A stretch of DNA of 64,000 bases from Pseudorhodobacter sp. MZDSW-24AT (lineage in GTDB: Bacteria; Pseudomonadota; Alphaproteobacteria; Rhodobacterales; Rhodobacteraceae): contig NZ_PGOI01000008.1 of the NCBI RefSeq assembly GCF_002794355.1, positions 1-64,000 on the forward strand, written 5' to 3'. A program made the position numbers and the translations under genes. The notes under the pieces were generated by a model that did not search any database, had not been told where the DNA came from, and saw only the letters and a list, made by a program, of their open reading frames with translations. Every line of letters begins with the position of its first letter. Position 1 is the first letter of the stretch. This document shows positions 44,125 through 53,166 of the stretch, one piece after another.

Positions 44125-46071
44125 ATGGCACAGATCTCACTCACCTTTCCCGATGGCAATGTCCGCCATTATGACGCTGGCGTGACGCCCGCCGAAGTGG
44201 CCGCATCGATCGCGCCCAGCCTTGCCAAGGCGGCAATTTCGGCGCAGGTCGATGGCGCGCATTGGGATCTGGCGTGGCCCATCACGGCGGATGCGAAGCT
44301 TTCGATCAACACGATGAAGGACGATACCCCGGCGCTGGAGCTGATCCGGCACGATTGCGCGCATATCATGGCGCGCGCGGTGCAAGAGATCTGGCCCGAT
44401 GTGAAGGTGACCATCGGCCCGGTGCGCGACCACGGCTGGTTCTATGATTTCGACCGCGCCGAGCCCTTTACCCCCGATGATCTGGGCCAGATCGAAGCGA
44501 AGATGAAGCAGATCATCAACGCCCGCGACCCTGTTAAAACCGAACTTTGGGATCGGGAACGGGCGCGCAAATACTATGAAGAACGCGGTGAACCTTTCAA
44601 AATCGAACTTCTGGACCGGATTCCGGCCGGCGAAGACATTCGCATGTACTGGCATGGCGACTGGCAGGATTTGTGCCGGGGGCCGCATTTGCAGCACACC
44701 GGCCAAGTGCCCGCCGATGGCTTCAAGCTGACCCATGTGGCCGGGGCCTATTGGCTTGGGGATTCCACGCGCCCGATGTTGCAGCGCATTTATGGCGTGG
44801 CCTTCAAGAACCGCGACGATCTGAAGGCGCATATGACCATGCTGGAGGAGGCCGCGAAGCGCGACCACCGCAAGCTGGGCCGCGAAATGGGCCTGTTCCA
44901 CATGCAGGAAGAAGCCCCGGGCCAGATTTTCTGGCATCCCAACGGCTGGAGCATCTATGTGGCGCTGCAAGATTACATGCGCCGCCGTCAGCGCGCCGAT
45001 GGCTATGTCGAGGTGAACACGCCGCAGGTGGTGAACCGCAAGCTGTGGGAAGCCAGCGGGCATTGGGAAAACTATCAGGAAAACATGTTCATCGTGGAGG
45101 TGGACGAAGACCACGCCCGCGAGAAAACGGTCAATGCGCTGAAGCCGATGAACTGCCCCTGCCATGTGCAGATTTTCAACGTGGGCCTGAAATCCTACCG
45201 CGATTTGCCGATCCGCATGGCGGAATTCGGGTCTTGTGCGCGGTATGAGCCGAGCGGCGCTTTGCATGGCATCATGCGGGTGCGCGGCTTTACGCAAGAT
45301 GATGCGCATATCTTCTGCACGCTGGCGCAGGTGGAAGAAGAATCGAAGAAATTCATTCAGTTGCTGGCGCGGGTTTATTCGGATCTGGGCTTTGACAAAT
45401 GGCGGGTGAAGCTTTCCACCCGGCCAGAGAAGCGGGTGGGCAGCGATGAGATCTGGGACAAGATGGAAGCCGCGCTCGCCAATGCCTGCCGCGCTGCGGG
45501 CTATGAGTTCGAGCTTTTCCCCGGCGAAGGCGCGTTCTATGCGCCCAAGCTGGAATTCGTGCTGACCGATGCGATTGGCCGTGACTGGCAATGCGGCACC
45601 TTGCAGCTGGACCCGAACCTGCCCGAGCGGCTGGATGCGGCCTATGTGGGCGAGGATGGCGCCAAGCACCGGCCCTTTATGCTGCACCGCGCGGTTCTGG
45701 GCAGTTTCGAGCGGTTCATCGGCATTCTGATCGAGAACTTTGCCGGCAAGCTGCCCTTGTGGCTGGCCCCGCGTCAGGTGGTGGTGGCGTCGATCGTGTC
45801 GGACGCCGACCCGTTCGTTGAAGAAGTGGTCACCGCGCTGACCTTGGCGGGCATCCGGGCAGAGGCCGACATGCGCAACGAAAAGATCAACTACAAGGTG
45901 CGTGAGCATTCGGTGGGCAAGGTGCCGGTGATCCTTGCGGTGGGGATGAAGGAAGTCGAAGAGCGCACCGTCTCTGTCCGTCGTCTGGGCGAGACGCAGA
46001 CGCGCACCGCGAGCCTTGAGGCCATCGTGGCCGAGCTGGTGGCCGAAGCCACGCCGCCCGATCTGCGCTAG
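44125..46071 (+). CDS. thrS: Threonine-tRNA ligase
   Basis: ThrS charges tRNA-Thr and removes misacylated serine. The 648-residue protein begins [19 protein letters not shown] (TGS domain), followed by the second N-terminal editing domain with [11 protein letters not shown], the class II catalytic core ([27 protein letters not shown]) and the anticodon-binding domain. The start at 44125 has AGGAGG just upstream; the open frame from 43942 adds unrelated sequence. A hairpin terminator follows. Confidence 0.97.
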   Translation: MAQISLTFPDGNVRHYDAGVTPAEVAASIAPSLAKAAISAQVDGAHWDLAWPITADAKLSINTMKDDTPALELIRHDCAHIMARAVQEIWPDVKVTIGPVRDHGWFYDFDRAEPFTPDDLGQIEAKMKQIINARDPVKTELWDRERARKYYEERGEPFKIELLDRIPAGEDIRMYWHGDWQDLCRGPHLQHTGQVPADGFKLTHVAGAYWLGDSTRPMLQRIYGVAFKNRDDLKAHMTMLEEAAKRDHRKLGREMGLFHMQEEAPGQIFWHPNGWSIYVALQDYMRRRQRADGYVEVNTPQVVNRKLWEASGHWENYQENMFIVEVDEDHAREKTVNALKPMNCPCHVQIFNVGLKSYRDLPIRMAEFGSCARYEPSGALHGIMRVRGFTQDDAHIFCTLAQVEEESKKFIQLLARVYSDLGFDKWRVKLSTRPEKRVGSDEIWDKMEAALANACRAAGYEFELFPGEGAFYAPKLEFVLTDAIGRDWQCGTLQLDPNLPERLDAAYVGEDGAKHRPFMLHRAVLGSFERFIGILIENFAGKLPLWLAPRQVVVASIVSDADPFVEEVVTALTLAGIRAEADMRNEKINYKVREHSVGKVPVILAVGMKEVEERTVSVRRLGETQTRTASLEAIVAELVAEATPPDLR

Positions 46072-46105
46072 GCCCAAGGCGCGGAAGATGCGCAGAAATC
46101 AGCCG

Positions 46106-46129
46106 AAAGGCCGCTGTTTGGCGGCCTTT
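46106..46129 (+). terminator. Likely terminator of thrS
   Basis: A 9-bp stem AAAGGCCGC/GCGGCCTTT (46106-46114 with 46121-46129) has a six-base loop and lies 35 bp after the stop. The T tract is short (TTT), so termination may be incomplete. Confidence 0.7.
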
Positions 46130-46302
46130 GCGGTCTGCCGTGCGCGCGCAGACCTGATTTTTCTTGATTTTGCACGAATCTGAGTCATCTTTGGCGCAAG
46201 TGATGACAGACTTTCTAACCGCCTCGCAGACCGAAGGCCGGGAAATCTGGCGGCACGGCTTGCGGCAATTCCGCTGCGGGGTGAGTTGAGAGGAGAGACA
46301 GG

Positions 46303-46509
46303 ATGCCTACCGGCACTGTAAAATGGTTTAACGCAACCAAGGGTTTCGGCTTTATCGCGCCCGATGGCGGCGGCAAGGATATCTTCGTGCATATCTCGGC
46401 GGTGGAGCGTGCGGGCCTGCAAGGGCTGAACGACAATCAAAAGATTTCCTATGAACTGCAGTCGGGCCGTGATGGGCGCGAGTCGGCGGGCGATCTGCGC
46501 TTGCTGTAA
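46303..46509 (+). CDS. Cold-shock domain protein
   Basis: The 68-residue protein is a single CSD beta-barrel that binds single-stranded RNA/DNA. Both RNA-binding motifs are present: RNP1 KGFGFIAP and RNP2 DIFVHISAVE, after the MPTGTVKWFNATK start. A leader of up to 170 nt lies between the thrS terminator and the ATG, which could carry a temperature-responsive structure as in other csp mRNAs. The ribosome site is AGGAGAGAC. Which csp paralogue this is cannot be told. Confidence 0.95.
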   Translation: MPTGTVKWFNATKGFGFIAPDGGGKDIFVHISAVERAGLQGLNDNQKISYELQSGRDGRESAGDLRLL

Positions 46510-46530
46510 GCGGATAGAATGGAAGGAAAG

Positions 46531-46559
46531 CGGCCCGCAATTGCGGGCCGTTTTCTTTT
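46531..46559 (+). terminator. Intrinsic terminator of the cold-shock gene
   Basis: CGGCCCGCAA (46531-46540) is immediately followed by its exact complement (46541-46550), then TTTTCTTTT. The convergent ArsC/Spx-like gene ends five bases further on. Confidence 0.92.
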
Positions 46560-46563
46560 GGGC

Positions 46564-46890
46564 CTAGCGCAGAAGCGCGTCGGTGGTGGCTTGGTCCCAC
46601 CCTAGATACCACGTGCCATCCGCGTGGATCACCGGGCGCTTCATCACCGTCGGTTGGCTGCGGATCTGGGCGTCGGCCTCGGAGGCTTTCAGAAAATCGC
46701 TGAAACCGCGATAAGTGGTCGAGGATTTGTTGATGATGCGGTCGCCGAATTCGGTGACGAGCGTGTCGATCTCGGCCTCGGTCAGCGGGTCTTTGCGGAT
46801 GTCGCGGAAGGTGACGGACTGGCCTGCGGCCTCGAGCGCCTTGAGGGCTTTCTTGCAGGTGTCGCAGGTGGAGATGCCGTACAGGATCAT
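46564..46890 (-). CDS. ArsC/Spx/YffB family thioredoxin-fold protein
   Basis: The 108-residue protein starts MILYGISTCDTCKKALKAL at ATG 46890. It has a CxxC (CDTC) at the N-terminus, FRDIRKDPLTEAEIDTLV, and the family motif QPTVMKRPVIHADGTWYLG, where the Arg/Pro loop normally contacts glutathione or the partner thiol. It resembles YffB-like reductase proteins more than true arsenate reductase. No ars genes are near. Extension to 46977 overlaps the neighbouring gene and was not used. Confidence 0.87.
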   Translation of the reverse strand: MILYGISTCDTCKKALKALEAAGQSVTFRDIRKDPLTEAEIDTLVTEFGDRIINKSSTTYRGFSDFLKASEADAQIRSQPTVMKRPVIHADGTWYLGWDQATTDALLR

Positions 46891-46969
46891 GGAAGCCTCA
46901 TGTGGAGTGGGTGATGGCGCGGGTGTAGCGCGAGGCGGGGCCGGAAGACAGCCCCACCCCTGCCCCGGA

Positions 46970-47365
46970 TCAGCCATAGATCATCCGGGTGATGGTGACC
47001 CCGGCCCAAGCGGAGAGCGCGGTGAGCGTGGCGCCCCATGTGGTGTCGGTGACGACCATGGACCAGTGCCAGTCGCGCATGATGGCATAGCTGGTGAATT
47101 CATAGGTGCCATAGGCCATGGCGCCGATGAGCGCCGCCGGAAGGATCAGGGGCGCGCCTTCGCGCAAGGCCGGCAGGCTGACCAGATAGACCAGACCCGC
47201 GACATAGGCGGCGTAGAACAGGCCCGCGGGCGCATAGCGGATGGGTTCGGCCATCAGCGGGCCGATGTGGCGGGTGAACAGGGGTTTCATCACAAGGCTG
47301 AGCATGACCGCATCGACGATCAGGAACACCAGCGCCGTGGAAATATAGAGGGTGAAAATTTGCAT
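46970..47365 (-). CDS. DUF2177 family membrane protein
   Basis: The 131-residue integral membrane protein has four hydrophobic helices (IFTLYISTALVFLIVDAVML, LFYAAYVAGLVYLVSLPA, LPAALIGAMAYGTYEFTSYA, WGATLTALSAWAGVTITRMI). It carries the DUF2177 hallmarks DAVML and TYEFTSYAIMRDWHW. Function is unknown. I used the ATG at 47365 (MQIFTLY). Confidence 0.86.
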   Translation of the reverse strand: MQIFTLYISTALVFLIVDAVMLSLVMKPLFTRHIGPLMAEPIRYAPAGLFYAAYVAGLVYLVSLPALREGAPLILPAALIGAMAYGTYEFTSYAIMRDWHWSMVVTDTTWGATLTALSAWAGVTITRMIYG

Positions 47366-47427
47366 CGAAAGCACTCCTTTCCTGTCATGGTAGAGCCCGG
47401 CGGCAAAAGGTCACGCGCGAATGCGGA

Positions 47428-48726
47428 TCAGCTGAGCCCGTAGCGGCGCATCTTGTCGTTCAGAGTGCGGCGCGGCAGGCCCAGTTTCTCGGCCACGCGC
47501 AGGGTGTTGTCGCGGTGGCGATCCAGGGCGGCGGCGATTTCACGCGCCTCGAAGGCCGCGACGCGTTCGGCCAGCGTGCCTTCGGGCAGACCGGCATCTT
47601 CGGCCGGAGACAGCGCGAACAGGCCCAAGGCATGCGCCTCGGCGGCGGCCTTCAACTCGCGCATATTGCCGGGCCATGCGCGGCGTTTGAGGTGCTGGGT
47701 GAGCGCGAAGGGCAGCGCTGGATCGGGGCGGCCATAGCGGCGGGCCGCCCGTTGCGCGTAATGGGCGAAGATCAGCGGAATATCTTCCCCCGCTTCGCGC
47801 AAGGGCGGCGTGCGCAAGGTGGCCCCGGCAAGGCGATAGTAGAGATCGGCCCGAAAGCCGGGGGCATTGCGCAGGTCGGCCTTGCTGGTGGCGATCACAC
47901 GCAGATCCACCGGGCGCAGACCGTTTTCGCCCAAGCGCTCGACGCTCCGGTCTTGCAGCGCCCGCAAAAGCTTGGCCTGAACCGGGGGCGGCATCGATTC
48001 CACCTCGTCCAGCATCAGCGTGCCGCCCTGCGCCGCTTCCAGCTTGCCCGCGCGCGCCTCGGCCGCCCCGGGAAAGGCCCCGGCGGCATGGCCAAAGAGG
48101 ATCAGATCGGCCATGGCCTCGGGCAAGGCCGCGCAGTTGATGGCCACAAACGGCCCATGCGCCCTTGCGCCCCCCGCGTGGAGCGCGCGCGCGGCGAGTT
48201 CCTTGCCGGTGCCGGTTTCGCCGGTGATGACCACATCAACCTCCAAGGGCGCGAGTGCCGCGATGCGGTCGCGCAAGCCGGACAAGGCCCGGCTTTGGCC
48301 CAGAAGCGTTTCCTCGGCCCGTTCGGCCAGCACCTGTTGCAGCCGCCCCACCTCGGCCCGTGTGGCGCGCGCGGCCAATGCGCGGGCGACCACCGCGATC
48401 AGATGCGCGGCGTCATAGGGTTTTTCCAGAAAATCATCGGCCCCGGCGCGGATCGCCTGCACCGCATGACCGATGTCGCCGTGGCCGGTGAGCAGGATCA
48501 CTGGCAGATCCAGCGGCAGCGCGCGGATGGCGCGCAAGAGGCCAAGCCCATCCATGCCGGGCATCCGCAGATCGCTGAGGATCAGGTCGGGGGGATCGGT
48601 CAAGGCGGCAAGGGCGGCGGCGGCGCTGGAAAATGCCGTGGCGTCATGCCCCGCCGCCTGCATCAGATCACACAGTGCGCCCGCATGATCGGCGTCATCT
48701 TCCACCACAAATAGCCGCGCGGTCAT
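47428..48726 (-). CDS. Sigma-54-dependent response regulator, DctD type
   Basis: The 432-residue activator has a receiver domain (residues 1-120, phosphoacceptor Asp in LILSDLRMPGMDG), an AAA+ sigma-54 interaction domain (Walker A GETGTGKE, Walker B GTLMLDEVE) and a C-terminal Fis-type helix-turn-helix (DNTLRVAEKLGLPRRTLNDK). The sigma-54 contact loop reads GAFPGA instead of GAFTGA. It is coupled to the kinase gene by an ATGA overlap and lies at the end of a TAXI-TRAP transporter cluster. Confidence 0.92.
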   Translation of the reverse strand: MTARLFVVEDDADHAGALCDLMQAAGHDATAFSSAAAALAALTDPPDLILSDLRMPGMDGLGLLRAIRALPLDLPVILLTGHGDIGHAVQAIRAGADDFLEKPYDAAHLIAVVARALAARATRAEVGRLQQVLAERAEETLLGQSRALSGLRDRIAALAPLEVDVVITGETGTGKELAARALHAGGARAHGPFVAINCAALPEAMADLILFGHAAGAFPGAAEARAGKLEAAQGGTLMLDEVESMPPPVQAKLLRALQDRSVERLGENGLRPVDLRVIATSKADLRNAPGFRADLYYRLAGATLRTPPLREAGEDIPLIFAHYAQRAARRYGRPDPALPFALTQHLKRRAWPGNMRELKAAAEAHALGLFALSPAEDAGLPEGTLAERVAAFEAREIAAALDRHRDNTLRVAEKLGLPRRTLNDKMRRYGLS

Positions 48727-50537
48727 TCGGCAGCCTCGCGCGCGGTGGTGGCCCGGGGGAGCGTGACGGTGACGGTGGTGCCCGCCGCGGGGGTTGAGGC
48801 GATGGCCAGATCACCGCCGAATTCCGACAGGATCGCCTTGGAGATGGCGAGGCCGAGGCCAAGGCCTTCGCCACTGGTTTTGGTGGAAAAGAATGGCTCG
48901 GTCACGCGGGGCAGCACATCGGGCGCGATGCCGGGGCCCGTGTCCGCGACCGTCAGGATGGCATGGGGGCCGTGCGCGGCAAGGGTGACGGTGACAGCGG
49001 CGCCAGCTTGGCCTTCGACCGCATCGAGCGCGTTGAGGATCAGGTTCACCGCCACCTGCTCCATCCGCACCGCACCCGCCAGCACCGGAACCGATGCGGC
49101 GGTGAAGGCCGGGATCACCCCCACAGCGCGGGCGCGCGGGGTGACAAGTTCAAGCGCCGAAGCGACGACCGGGGCAAGATCAATCAGGGTGAGATCCCCG
49201 GTCTCTTTGCGGCCAAAGCTTTTCAAATGCTTGGTGGTGCGCTGCATCCGGCGGATCAGGCCGCGCGCAGTGGCAAGGCGGGGCGCGGTGCGGGCATCGG
49301 AAGGGGGCAGACCGATTTCAGCGGCGGCAAGGGTTGCCTCCATGGCGGCAAGGGGCTGGCTGATTTCATGCACGATGGCGGTGGACATGCGGCCAAGCGC
49401 GGCCATTTTCTCGGCATGGATGAGGTGTTCTTGCGCGGCACGCAGATCAGCTTCGGCTTGGGCGCGGGCCTCGACCTCACGCGCGAGGTCGGCGGTGCGG
49501 GTGGCCACCATGGTTTCGAGCCGCTCGGATTGCGACAGGCGCAGCGCGACAAGCTGGCGGCGCTGTTCCCAGCTTTTGAGCGCGCTGGCGGCGGCCAGTG
49601 CCAGAAGGGCGGCGATCAGCGCCCAGCCAGAGGCGAAGCCGGTGACATCGCCCGAGGGGCTGGCCGCGATCAGCCGCCAGCCGGTGCGGTCCACGCCGGT
49701 GAGCCGGGCGATCCAGCCGTCGCCGGTGGCATCCGCGCCCAGCGGCGCGCGCGGCAGCAGCGGGGCGGCGGCGGCGAGATCGACGCCGTCATAGGTGCGG
49801 GTGGCGGTCAGGCTTTGCAACGTTTCGGGGGCCAGCGGCGCCAGCGGGCGGTAGAGCCAATCTTCGCGCCCCGACAGGAAGATGACGCCATCGGCATCGG
49901 CCAGCGCCATCTGCGCGCCCGCGCTGCGCCATGTCGCCTGCAAGGGCCGCAGGTCGAGTTTCACCACCAAGACCCCGGTCTGATTGCCCGAGGTGACGCG
50001 GGTGGACAGGAAATAGCCCGGCACCCCGGTGGTGACGCCGATGGCATAGAATTGCCCGCGCCCGGTTTCCATGGCTTGGGTAAAATAAGGGCGGAAGTTG
50101 TAGTATTCCCCCACAAAGCTGCTGGGGCGGTTCCAGTTCGAGGCGGCGATGGCTTGGCCTTGGGCGTTGATGAGGAACAGATCCGCGGCGCCGCCATGGG
50201 CCGAGATGGTTTCCAGATAGCGGTTGGCGGCATCGAGTGCGCGCGGGTCGATCAGGGCGGCGCGGATGCGGGCATCTTCGCCCGCCACATCGGGAAGCGC
50301 GCGGAAGCGGTCAATCTCGGCCTCGACCGCGCGGGCGGTGAGCAGCAGCGAGCGGTCGAGGGTTTCGTGCAGGCTGGCATTGGCCCACCGCTCGGCCAAG
50401 AGCCAGGCAAGCGCGGCGGCGACCAGCGCGGCGAGGACGGGGGCCATCAGGCTGCGGTGCCGCCCGGCCCGTGCGCGCAGGCCCCGGCCCGGCGCCGGGG
50501 GCGCAGAAGGCAGAGCATGGGGAGCGCGAGGGGTCAT
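48723..50537 (-). CDS. Sensor histidine kinase, DctB type
   Basis: The 604-residue membrane kinase starts MTPRAPHALPS at 50537. It has a membrane helix near residue 40 (SLMAPVLAALVAAALAWLLA), a periplasmic double-Cache/PAS-like sensor of about 250 residues, and a second helix (GWALIAALLALAAASAL). A coiled linker, HisKA with the phospho-His in IVHEISQPLAAME, and an HATPase domain (DTGPGIAPDV, GEGLGLGLAI) follow. DctB proteins sense C4-dicarboxylates in the periplasm. Here the neighbour is a TAXI-type transporter, so the ligand may differ. The frame upstream to 50783 runs through a 15-bp repeat and is not likely coding. Confidence 0.9.
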   Translation of the reverse strand: MTPRAPHALPSAPPAPGRGLRARAGRHRSLMAPVLAALVAAALAWLLAERWANASLHETLDRSLLLTARAVEAEIDRFRALPDVAGEDARIRAALIDPRALDAANRYLETISAHGGAADLFLINAQGQAIAASNWNRPSSFVGEYYNFRPYFTQAMETGRGQFYAIGVTTGVPGYFLSTRVTSGNQTGVLVVKLDLRPLQATWRSAGAQMALADADGVIFLSGREDWLYRPLAPLAPETLQSLTATRTYDGVDLAAAAPLLPRAPLGADATGDGWIARLTGVDRTGWRLIAASPSGDVTGFASGWALIAALLALAAASALKSWEQRRQLVALRLSQSERLETMVATRTADLAREVEARAQAEADLRAAQEHLIHAEKMAALGRMSTAIVHEISQPLAAMEATLAAAEIGLPPSDARTAPRLATARGLIRRMQRTTKHLKSFGRKETGDLTLIDLAPVVASALELVTPRARAVGVIPAFTAASVPVLAGAVRMEQVAVNLILNALDAVEGQAGAAVTVTLAAHGPHAILTVADTGPGIAPDVLPRVTEPFFSTKTSGEGLGLGLAISKAILSEFGGDLAIASTPAAGTTVTVTLPRATTAREAAE

Positions 50538-50590
50538 CCGGCGGGCCTTGGGGTTGGGGTGGGAGGAGTGTGCCCCTCGGTGCGGGACAA

Positions 50591-50650
50591 GGAAAGCAGT
50601 TTTGGGGAAAGCAGTTTTGGGGAAAGCGGTTTTGGGGGAAGCGGTTTCAG
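50591..50650. repeat. 15-bp tandem repeat, four copies
   Basis: Four consecutive 15-bp units (GGAAAGCAGTTTTGG twice, then GGAAAGCGGTTTTGG, then a degenerate GGGAAGCGGTTTCAG) lie between the kinase start and the DUF1850 gene. The last unit contains the DUF1850 stop codon. The unit length keeps frame in every reading, but no protein here is convincing. Confidence 0.95.
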
Positions 50651-51006
50651 GGGCTGTCGCAGGGCGCAAGGCGGATGGGGCGGCCCGGCGTGTCGCCAAG
50701 CGTGTGGCAGGTGGTGCCGTCGCACAGCCGCCAGCCTGCCCCGGTGCTGCCCGAGGCGGCGAGGGAGAGCTCGGGCACCTCAATGTCTGGCGACCAGACC
50801 CAGCCGCCGTTGTCCGCCACCGCGCCCTCGCCCGGCTCCATCCCGGCGCCGTTGCCCGTGATGCGGGCTTGGGCGAGGTACAGGCTGTGGGGGCGGATCT
50901 CCCACGTCTCCACCCATTCGGTTTTCTCGACCGAATGGGTCCAGTGCAAAGTGAAGCCGGGGGCCGCGAGCGCGAGCGCCACGGCCCCGGCCATCAGGCA
51001 GGTCAT
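50647..51006 (-). CDS. DUF1850 domain-containing protein associated with TAXI-TRAP transporter
   Basis: The 119-residue protein starts MTCLMAGAVALALAAPGF, a short hydrophobic leader, and continues FTLHWTHSVEKTEWVETWEI with the DUF1850 core motif HSVEKTEW. DUF1850 genes are regularly found beside fused-permease TAXI TRAP systems; the role is unknown but presumably periplasmic. The ATG overlaps the permease stop (ATGA). Its stop lies inside a 15-bp tandem repeat. Confidence 0.87.
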   Translation of the reverse strand: MTCLMAGAVALALAAPGFTLHWTHSVEKTEWVETWEIRPHSLYLAQARITGNGAGMEPGEGAVADNGGWVWSPDIEVPELSLAASGSTGAGWRLCDGTTCHTLGDTPGRPIRLAPCDSP

Positions 51007-53090
51007 GCTGCGGCCCGGCGGCGGAGGATCAGGTGCTGGGCCACGAAGGCCAGCACCAGCGCAAAGCCGATGGCATCGGTCGCGGGCATTGCCACGACCA
51101 GCGCGCCTGCGGCGACCATTGCCAATGCGCGCTGCCACAGCGCCAGCGGCGCGCCCAGCCAGCCGATCACCGCGACACCCCAGAGCCCGATGGCCAAGGC
51201 AGTCTTGCCCACGATGTAGAGGACCGCCGGGATGAAGCCGATGGCTTCGGACAAGGGACCGCCGGTTTGCAGCATCAGGGCGGGGGTATAGACCGCCATG
51301 AAGGGGATCACGAAACCGGCGGCGGCGATTTTCACCGCGTTCAGGCTGATGGTGAGCCCGCGTTCCTTGGCGATGGGGGCGGCGGCAAAGCAGGCAAGCG
51401 CCACGGGCGGGGTAAGATCCGCCAGAATGCCGAAGTAGAACACGAACATATGGCTGACGATCAGCGGCACCCCGAGTTCCAGCAGCGCAGGCCCCGCGAT
51501 GGAGGAGGTGATGATGTAGTTCGGAATGGTGGGAATGCCCATCCCCAGCACGATACAGGTGATCATGGTCAGCACAAGGCTGAGGAACAGGCTGTTTTCC
51601 CCCACGCCCACGATGAACTGGCCAAAGGTGTTGGCGGCGCCCGTCAGCGTCATGGTGCCGATGATGATGCCCACCAGCGCGCAGGCGATGCCGACGGGCA
51701 GCGCGGTTTTCGCGCCATCGGCCAGCGCGTCGCGGCAGATGATCAGCGTCTCGCGCCCGCCTTTGGAGAGGGCATTCACCGCGATCAGCGCGGCGACCAC
51801 GCTTGCCACCACCCAGATCCCCCATTGCAGGAAGGCCCCGGCGGCAAGGCCCAGCCCGATCCAGAAGATCACCCGGATCGCGCCTTGCGGCAGGCCGAGC
51901 GCCACGCTGGCCCCGAGGATGAGCATGAGCGTGAGGCCAAGGCCCACGGTGCCCGCGAACAGCGGCGTGTAGCCCGAGAACAACAGCCAGACCAGCACCG
52001 CCAGCGGCAGGATCAGGTGCCAGCCTGCCTTGAGCGCGGCGAGGGGCGAGGGAAGCTCGGCCTTGGAAAGCCCGCGCAGGTTCATCCGGCCCGCTTCCAG
52101 ATGCACCATCCAGAAGGCGGCGGCGAAGTAAAGGATGGCGGGGATGATGGCGGCGCGGACGACCTCGATATAGGCGACGCCCAGCGTTTCGGCCATGATG
52201 AAGGCCACGGCCCCCATCACGGGCGGCATGATCTGCCCGCCCATGCTCGCCGTGGCCTCGACCCCACCCGCGAAGGCGGGGCGGTAGCCAAAGCGTTTCA
52301 TCAAGGGAATGGTGAACTGGCCGGTGGTGACGACATTGGCGACACCCGAGCCCGAGATGGTGCCCATCAGCCCCGAAGACAGGACCGACACCTTGGCCGC
52401 CCCGCCCATCTTGTGCCCGACAAGGCCAAGCGAGACATCGGTGAAAAGCTTGATCATCCCCGCCTTTTCCAGAAAGGCGCCAAAGAGGATGAAGAGGAAG
52501 ATGAAGGTCGAGGAGACATAGGTCGGAATGCCGTAGATGCCTTCGGTGCCATAGGCCATATGCTCGACCACTTGCGCGAAATCATAGCCGCGATGGTTCA
52601 GCGGGCTGGGCAGATACTGACCCCAGAGGCAATAGGCAAGGAAGGTGCCCGCGATGATCGGCAGCGCCGCCCCCATCATGGCCCAAGCCGCGCCAAAGAC
52701 AGTGGCCAGCGCAATGACGCCCACGACAATATCCAGCGGCAGCGGATCGCCCGCGCGCATCAGAAGCGGCACATATTCCGCCCATTGGTAATAGGCGACC
52801 GCGACCGACAGCGCCGCGAGCCCCCAAGCCAGCGCCCGCACCACGGGCCCTGCCCCGCGCATCAGCGCCAGCAGTGGAAAGCCCAGAAGCAGGAGGAAGC
52901 CCACATGGAAAGCGCGGGTGATCTGGCTTGCGAAATCCACCAGATGCGCCGCCGTCAGGATCTGGAACACCGAAAATGCGATGGCGATGTAGAACAGCGC
53001 GCGGCCTTCCCAGCCGGGCGGAAAGCCTGCGGCCAAGGGATCATGCGGATTGTGCGCCTCTACCACGGCGTCGGCCTTGTCTTTGGTCAT
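51003..53090 (-). CDS. TRAP transporter fused permease subunit (4TM/12TM)
   Basis: The 695-residue membrane protein fuses the small (DctQ-like) and large (DctM-like) subunits of a TRAP transporter, as is usual for the TAXI subgroup. The N-terminal 170 residues hold about four helices. The DctM part carries FLEKAGMIKLFTDVSLGLVG, MGTISGSGVANVVTTGQFTI, MPPVMGAVAFIMAETLGV and ILADLTPPVALACFAAAPIA. TRAP systems use ion gradients to import organic acids. It sits between its binding protein and the DUF1850 gene. Confidence 0.95.
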   Translation of the reverse strand: MTKDKADAVVEAHNPHDPLAAGFPPGWEGRALFYIAIAFSVFQILTAAHLVDFASQITRAFHVGFLLLLGFPLLALMRGAGPVVRALAWGLAALSVAVAYYQWAEYVPLLMRAGDPLPLDIVVGVIALATVFGAAWAMMGAALPIIAGTFLAYCLWGQYLPSPLNHRGYDFAQVVEHMAYGTEGIYGIPTYVSSTFIFLFILFGAFLEKAGMIKLFTDVSLGLVGHKMGGAAKVSVLSSGLMGTISGSGVANVVTTGQFTIPLMKRFGYRPAFAGGVEATASMGGQIMPPVMGAVAFIMAETLGVAYIEVVRAAIIPAILYFAAAFWMVHLEAGRMNLRGLSKAELPSPLAALKAGWHLILPLAVLVWLLFSGYTPLFAGTVGLGLTLMLILGASVALGLPQGAIRVIFWIGLGLAAGAFLQWGIWVVASVVAALIAVNALSKGGRETLIICRDALADGAKTALPVGIACALVGIIIGTMTLTGAANTFGQFIVGVGENSLFLSLVLTMITCIVLGMGIPTIPNYIITSSIAGPALLELGVPLIVSHMFVFYFGILADLTPPVALACFAAAPIAKERGLTISLNAVKIAAAGFVIPFMAVYTPALMLQTGGPLSEAIGFIPAVLYIVGKTALAIGLWGVAVIGWLGAPLALWQRALAMVAAGALVVAMPATDAIGFALVLAFVAQHLILRRRAAA

Positions 53091-53166
53091 CTTGCCCCTC
53101 CCTGAGCGATGCGGGCGGGCCTGAGGTGGCCCGCCCTTTCCCGTTCCTGTGCCCGTCTTGCGCGGG

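Noticed and set aside
50471-51235. Plus-strand frame translating the 15-bp repeat as GKQFW-type units.
   Set aside because: It overlaps three well-supported minus-strand genes and has no start signal; the repeat is better treated as DNA.
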